Below, one piece after another: positions 60,701 to 64,000 of a stretch of 64,000 nt of DNA. Location of the stretch: NCBI RefSeq assembly GCF_008033235.1, contig NZ_CP042432.1:1922001-1986000 (forward strand). The letters are read 5' to 3'. The position numbers and the translations under genes are program-made. A model generated the notes under the pieces. The model saw only the letters and a list, made by a program, of their open reading frames with translations, was not told the DNA's origin and searched no databases. The DNA is from Anseongella ginsenosidimutans (GTDB taxonomy: Bacteria; Bacteroidota; Bacteroidia; Sphingobacteriales; Sphingobacteriaceae). How positions within the stretch are numbered: the first letter of the stretch is position 1; every line of letters starts with the position of its first letter.

Positions 60701-62809
60701 TAAGTCGGCTGAAGTATTCAAGCTGAAATGAAGATTGGGATCCTGCATGCCGGCCCGCGCCTGCAGTTGCTGGTTGCCGACAGCCCCTTTCAACTCCAGG
60801 TTCTTGTATTCATAACCATTATATTCCGCTTTTTGCAGACGGCCTTCCAGGCGGGCATCGGCCGTTTCAACGGTGGTCCCGCTTCCTTCCAGTGCGGCGT
60901 TGAAGCTTACTCTTCCAAGCGTATCTTCCTGCCTGAGAAGGCGCCCCAGGTCAAAATCCGTCATACTCAGCCGGGCCTGGTATTGCTCCCGGCCTTCTCC
61001 GGCTCCCGGCGCCATGCGTCCTTCAGCGTGTATATTTCCATAGCTGGAGCGAAGCAGCGCCTTCCCGGTGAAGTCATTCATGCTGCCCTTAAAGGCGCCT
61101 TCCAGTGAAAGCGAAGCAGGCAGCCGAAGCGAAGAAGGGAGCATGCCCGGGCCCGCCAGCCTGAGGATATCTTCCCTTCCCGAGGTCATGTCCCGGAGCT
61201 GAATATCAAACCATGCCTTTTCCATATCCGGAAGGCCTTTCAGCCGGGCGGACGCGGCCAGGTACGTTTTGTCAAGGGTGGCTAATTCCAGGTTTTCGAT
61301 CTCAAGATCATCCAGCCTGCCGCGGGCAAGGCCGTCAATTTCGATAAAACCATTGCGCGTAGATTTAAAAGGTTCGTATTCCAGCAGGAATGGAGCCAGC
61401 AAAAGGATGTCTGCATAACTCAGGCGGCATTCCGGTAAACGGGCCTCAATAGCCAGCCTTCCCGGGTTTTCCGAAACTGCTTCCAGGGAGGGGTAGCCAA
61501 TTTTGATCTCTTCCCGCAGCAGGCTGCCGGCGGTTTCGAGATAAAGCTTTTCAAGAGAGGCGCCCCTGGCGGTATAGAGAAAATCGGTGCGGAGCGTTTT
61601 TAAGGTAAAGCCGCTTTTTTCTACGAAGGAAGCTTCTTTCAGGCTGCCTGCCAGCTGATCCGGGGAGTAAAGGAAGTCCCGGAGGTCCAGCCGGAGGCCT
61701 TTCACATCCATGTGCATATAATCCATCCCGGCCGGCTGCAGCGGAGCTGAATCGTCATCAAAACGAAGGCGGGTATTGCTCACCTGCAATTCCTTTACCG
61801 TCGCCTTCCAGCCGGAATCAGCCGAGAGAGTTTCCGTTGCCGCAGCCGCAATCCTTGCGGAATCCGCAGGGCCGGGCGTTCCCGCTGCGACGCTGTTAGT
61901 ATTTTTGACAGCTGCCTGCCTGGGCGTCATTGCTGCCTGGCCGGGCGTCCCGGGCGTCGTTGCTGCCTTGCCGGGCGCCGCCGTCTGTCCTTCCGCAGCC
62001 ATCTCTGCCGCTGCTGCTTGCCCGGATGCAGTTTCCCGGAATGCAAGCACAGCCAGCGAGCTGTCCAGGCGAACGGTTCCCAGTTCTGCCTGCTGCCGGA
62101 GCAGATCAAATTCCAGTGAGGATAGATCCAGCCGTCCCAGTCTTACCCGGGTTTCCAGGCCACCGGCTTCGTCCTTATAGAACAGCCGGAGGCCCGCGGT
62201 TTGGGTTTCCTGCGCGGCGAACCTCATTTCAGCGATGTCGGATTCGTTAATCCTTGTATTAAAGTGGCCCAGGGAAACTGCCGCTTCCGAAGAGAGTGTT
62301 TTGTCCAGGTAATCCAGCCGGATATTATTCAGGGTAATTTCTCCCAGGGAAATGATCAGGGGAGTGGCCGAGGTATCCTGCAATTCCGGCGGAGTTTCTT
62401 CTGTTTCGAAGGCTTCGGTAATAAAATCAAAATTGAAGGAGCTGTCAGCTTCGCGGCGAATGTTCGAGTAGAGATTTTCCACCCGCACTTCGTTAATTTT
62501 AATCTCGTTTTGCAGTAACCTGAACGGGCTGATATCCACGAAAAGCTGACCCGCCGCCAGCAAAGTATCCTCTTGTCTGTCTTCCAGGTAGACGTCTTCA
62601 ATCAGCAGGGTGTTGGGAAGGCCCAGCCGGATATGGCCGATAGCTACTTCGGTTTGAAATTTTTCCTGAAGGTAGCCCACTACTTTCTTCCTTCCGAAAT
62701 CCTGCACTGCGGGTATTTGTATGACCAGAATTAGCGCCCCAGCCAATAGAATGACGCTGGCTACAACCCATAAAATTACCTTAAAAGCGATGCTGATTCC
62801 TTTTTTCAA
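57746..62809 (-). CDS. tamB: TamB, inner-membrane-anchored lipid/OMP transport protein (DUF490)
   Basis: TamB spans the periplasm and works with TamA/TamL in outer-membrane assembly and lipid transport. The 1687-residue protein has an N-terminal membrane helix (VASVILLAGALILVIQ, about 16-31) and a long repetitive beta-groove body. The DUF490 C-terminal domain contains GRYEISEGSYELSFNLIRRR, in part, EGELMKPQISFNIDLP and LSRDGRYLLRAYRQNEYEG, in part. An Ala/Gly/Pro/Thr-rich insertion at about 258-340 is unlike the rest. It is followed directly by tamL. Confidence 0.92.
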   Translation of the reverse strand: MKKGISIAFKVILWVVASVILLAGALILVIQIPAVQDFGRKKVVGYLQEKFQTEVAIGHIRLGLPNTLLIEDVYLEDRQEDTLLAAGQLFVDISPFRLLQNEIKINEVRVENLYSNIRREADSSFNFDFITEAFETEETPPELQDTSATPLIISLGEITLNNIRLDYLDKTLSSEAAVSLGHFNTRINESDIAEMRFAAQETQTAGLRLFYKDEAGGLETRVRLGRLDLSSLEFDLLRQQAELGTVRLDSSLAVLAFRETASGQAAAAEMAAEGQTAAPGKAATTPGTPGQAAMTPRQAAVKNTNSVAAGTPGPADSARIAAAATETLSADSGWKATVKELQVSNTRLRFDDDSAPLQPAGMDYMHMDVKGLRLDLRDFLYSPDQLAGSLKEASFVEKSGFTLKTLRTDFLYTARGASLEKLYLETAGSLLREEIKIGYPSLEAVSENPGRLAIEARLPECRLSYADILLLAPFLLEYEPFKSTRNGFIEIDGLARGRLDDLEIENLELATLDKTYLAASARLKGLPDMEKAWFDIQLRDMTSGREDILRLAGPGMLPSSLRLPASLSLEGAFKGSMNDFTGKALLRSSYGNIHAEGRMAPGAGEGREQYQARLSMTDFDLGRLLRQEDTLGRVSFNAALEGSGTTVETADARLEGRLQKAEYNGYEYKNLELKGAVGNQQLQARAGMQDPNLHFSLNTSADLSGTYPSLNLELQLDTLDLRALNLYEKELQLSMTLAADLPTADPDYLNGTVSVNDLSMQLDSGAYRIDTIRFRASASDSLKTIDLNSEFLRANLAGNFSTGGLVPSMIAHVNRYFRTAAEDSLALAARASRETVKSDAENEPALADTSVQQLTLTARIFHPPVLDELLPELSRLDTICIDAHFDNRANILQLNAIAPGIRYGSNEIDSVQLTVNTADTSIDYNLWIKRFYNPAIQVVNTSLDGQLAGNHAGIHLVTRNTDMEERYRIGGTLTAEEDAYMFRFNPGELLLDYEKWAIQNNHLFYYSDSGYYARTIRLSKGDQFLMVNSREYQPGAPLEVSFNDFELSTLTRIAQQDSLAIGGELNGSALISNSDSSMVFVSDLLVSDFSFRRDTVGDISLKMNNEEENAYAADISIKGDDNQLNLAGYYYPEPVNGNNFDLALDILNLDMATVEAFSFGQISEASGSLKGSFNITGNMEKPSVLGGLSFKEVAFTPTYINSPLFLEDETIALTEEGIGFRGFTLLDSMKNKAVLDGDILTTDFSDYRFDLHLKTTNFRAINTREGDNELYYGQLYLDSDISIRGSLDNPEVDAYLRVNEKTDLTMILPSDEPGVQEREGVVEFVDMDAPPDTLQADTLKAEAGIIGLNLSADLEVDEEAQFTIIVDPVNGDNLKVKGNAALSTSIDPNGVINLTGRYEISEGSYELSFNLIRRRFEISEGSYITWVGDPYSADVDITAVYVAETAPLELVQDQLTNMSQSQKNTFKQTLPFQVELHMEGELMKPQISFNIDLPEKEREAHGGIVYAKLQQLQLQESDLNKQVFALLVLNRFVAENPLESTGGSSVSSLARQSVSKLLSAQLNRLAGDLIAGVDLNFDLESTEDYSTGQKVDRTDLNVGLSKSLLNDRITVNVGSSFGLEGQETRGQASTIAGDVSVDYQLSRDGRYLLRAYRQNEYEGVIEGQIIETGLSFIISLDYDEFKELFQK

Positions 62810-62899
62810 AATGTTTTATCCCGGACGTACTGCGAATATCTTAACAAAATACGTGCTGAACTGTTGAAAAGTCAGAGATTTTTTAAAAATAAAGTTTGA

Positions 62900-62907
62900 T
62901 ACATTTG
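62900..62907 (+). promoter_or_regulatory. -7 element of dnaE, near-leaderless
   Basis: TACATTTG matches TAnnTTTG. With the final G at -4, +1 falls near 62911, one base before ATG 62912. The -33 region is only T-rich. Confidence 0.6.
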
Positions 62908-62911
62908 TCTC

Positions 62912-64000
62912 ATGCCGGAATTTTCTCACTTACATGTACACACGCAATATTCGCTGCTGGACGGGGCAGCCGGAATCAAAGGACTGTTTCAGAAAGCGCA
63001 AAAAGATAATATGCGCGCCGTGGCCATTACCGATCATGGCAATATGTTCGGCGTCTTCAATTTTGTAGCCCAGGCGGGGAAATTTAATGTGAAGCCCATT
63101 GTAGGCTGCGAGTTTTACGTGGTGGAAGACCGGCACCGGAAAAGCTTTACCAAGGAAAGCGGCGACAACCGTTGTCATCAGCTGCTGCTGGCCAAAAATG
63201 CGGAAGGATATAAGAATTTATCCAAGCTTTGCTCCCTGGGGTATATCGAAGGCATGTACAGCAAGTGGCCGCGGATTGATAAAGAACTGCTTTTACAATA
63301 CCATAAAGGCTTAATTGCTACCACCTGCTGCATAGGAGCGGAAGTACCGCAAGCTATTCTTCATAAAGGGGAAGAAGCTGCGGAAACGCTTTTTAAATGG
63401 TGGCTTGACCTGTTCGGTGAAGATTATTACGTGGAACTGCAGCGCCATAAAATGGAGGAACAGGAGAAGGTGAACGCCGTCCTGCTGCGGTTTGCGAAAA
63501 AATATAATGTAAAGATCATTGCCTCTAACGATTCGCATTATATAGACCAGCAGGATGCGGATGCGCACGATATTTTACTGTGTGTCAACACCGGGGAGTT
63601 AAAAAGCACACCTATCGGGGACGGAAAAGGATTCCGCTTCGGTTTCCCGAATGACGAGTTTTACTTTAAGACGCAGGCGGAAATGAACCAATTGTTCAGC
63701 GACCTGCCGGAAGCCATTGACAACACCAACGAGATCGTGGACAAGGTAGACCTGCTGCAATTGAAGCGGGATATCCTGCTGCCCGATTTTCCCCTGCCTC
63801 CGGGGTTTGCGGATATTGACGAATACCTTCGGCATCTTACCTACGAAGGAGCCCGGAAGCGATACGGCGAGATCAGCACGGATGTGCGGGAACGGCTGGA
63901 TTTTGAATTGTTTACGATCAAAAGCATGGGTTTTGCCGGCTACTTCCTGATCGTTTCCGACTTTATACGGGCAGGAAGGGACCTTGGTGTCATGGTGGGG
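62912..64000 (+). CDS. dnaE: DNA polymerase III alpha subunit, 5' part
   Basis: DnaE is the replicative polymerase. The frame is open to the right window edge and shows 363 residues. It begins MPEFSHLHVHTQYSLLDGAA, the PHP domain start with HxHxxYSLLDG. It continues with AVAITDHGNMFGVFNF, GCEFYVVED, CHQLLLAKN, ASNDSHY, and the start of the polymerase core (GFAGYFLIVSDFIRAGRDLG, in part). The PHP metal-binding residues seem intact, so proofreading-type activity is possible. The rest lies outside the window. Confidence 0.95.
   Translation, partial: MPEFSHLHVHTQYSLLDGAAGIKGLFQKAQKDNMRAVAITDHGNMFGVFNFVAQAGKFNVKPIVGCEFYVVEDRHRKSFTKESGDNRCHQLLLAKNAEGYKNLSKLCSLGYIEGMYSKWPRIDKELLLQYHKGLIATTCCIGAEVPQAILHKGEEAAETLFKWWLDLFGEDYYVELQRHKMEEQEKVNAVLLRFAKKYNVKIIASNDSHYIDQQDADAHDILLCVNTGELKSTPIGDGKGFRFGFPNDEFYFKTQAEMNQLFSDLPEAIDNTNEIVDKVDLLQLKRDILLPDFPLPPGFADIDEYLRHLTYEGARKRYGEISTDVRERLDFELFTIKSMGFAGYFLIVSDFIRAGRDLGVMVG

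Overview
The window is chromosomal DNA of a member of the Bacteroidota of roughly balanced G+C. The evidence is the Bacteroidota -7 promoter element TAnnTTTG (often with TTTG about 19 bp upstream), a TamB/lipoprotein-TamA (TamL) pair, DUF3467 behind rpoC, a regulatory-domain TonB receptor beside a lipoprotein with an acidic run after its cysteine, and the gene order rpsU-xerC-hpf-tRNAs-tuf-tRNA-Trp-secE-nusG-rplKAJL-rpoBC. The genus cannot be fixed from the sequence.

Layout. 1-3.6 kb: a uvrA reading frame broken by two single-G losses, then a repeat island. 3.6-13 kb: pnuC, a secreted GH20 hexosaminidase overlapping glyA, comF, a zinc phospholipase-like protein, rpsT, radC and a GT39 membrane glycosyltransferase. 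13-18.3 kb: pheT, a coiled-coil protein, zapA, a 6S-like RNA, rny and an Mpo1-like membrane protein. 18.4-23 kb: a beta-helix surface-lipoprotein candidate and a TonB receptor whose promoters carry identically placed direct repeats. 23-28.5 kb: a helix-hairpin-helix protein, apt, an acyl-CoA dehydrogenase overlapping a patatin lipase, rpsU, xerC and hpf. 28.7-42.4 kb: four tRNAs, tuf, tRNA-Trp and the secE-to-rpoC transcription/translation block. 42.4-42.9 kb: non-coding, with a pair of large palindromes in opposite orientation. 42.9-49.6 kb: miaA, a WYL regulator, and a dapD-GT9-tsaC-cca operon divergent from an S4-domain gene. 49.6-50.2 kb: a second repeat island. 50.2-64 kb: an OmpH-like lipoprotein, gyrB, a secreted protein, mdh with a retropepsin-like gene, tamB-tamL, and the 5' part of dnaE.

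Most genes are housekeeping. The unexplained structure lies between them. (1) A heptanucleotide repeat (GTT plus four variable bases; reverse strand four bases plus AAC) fills two convergent-gene gaps as giant inverted repeats, occurs in miniature between two tRNA genes, and has entered the start of tamL. (2) GC-rich REP-like palindromes lie at 42.45-42.90 kb, and a related core sits at the centre of the first heptamer island. (3) Both promoters of the lipoprotein/TonB pair carry TTAAT direct repeats with an 11-bp period at the same distance from -7, which suggests one OmpR/PhoB-type regulator. (4) A nested hairpin RNA downstream of zapA looks like 6S RNA. (5) Two genes have -7 elements so close to ATG that leaderless transcripts are likely.
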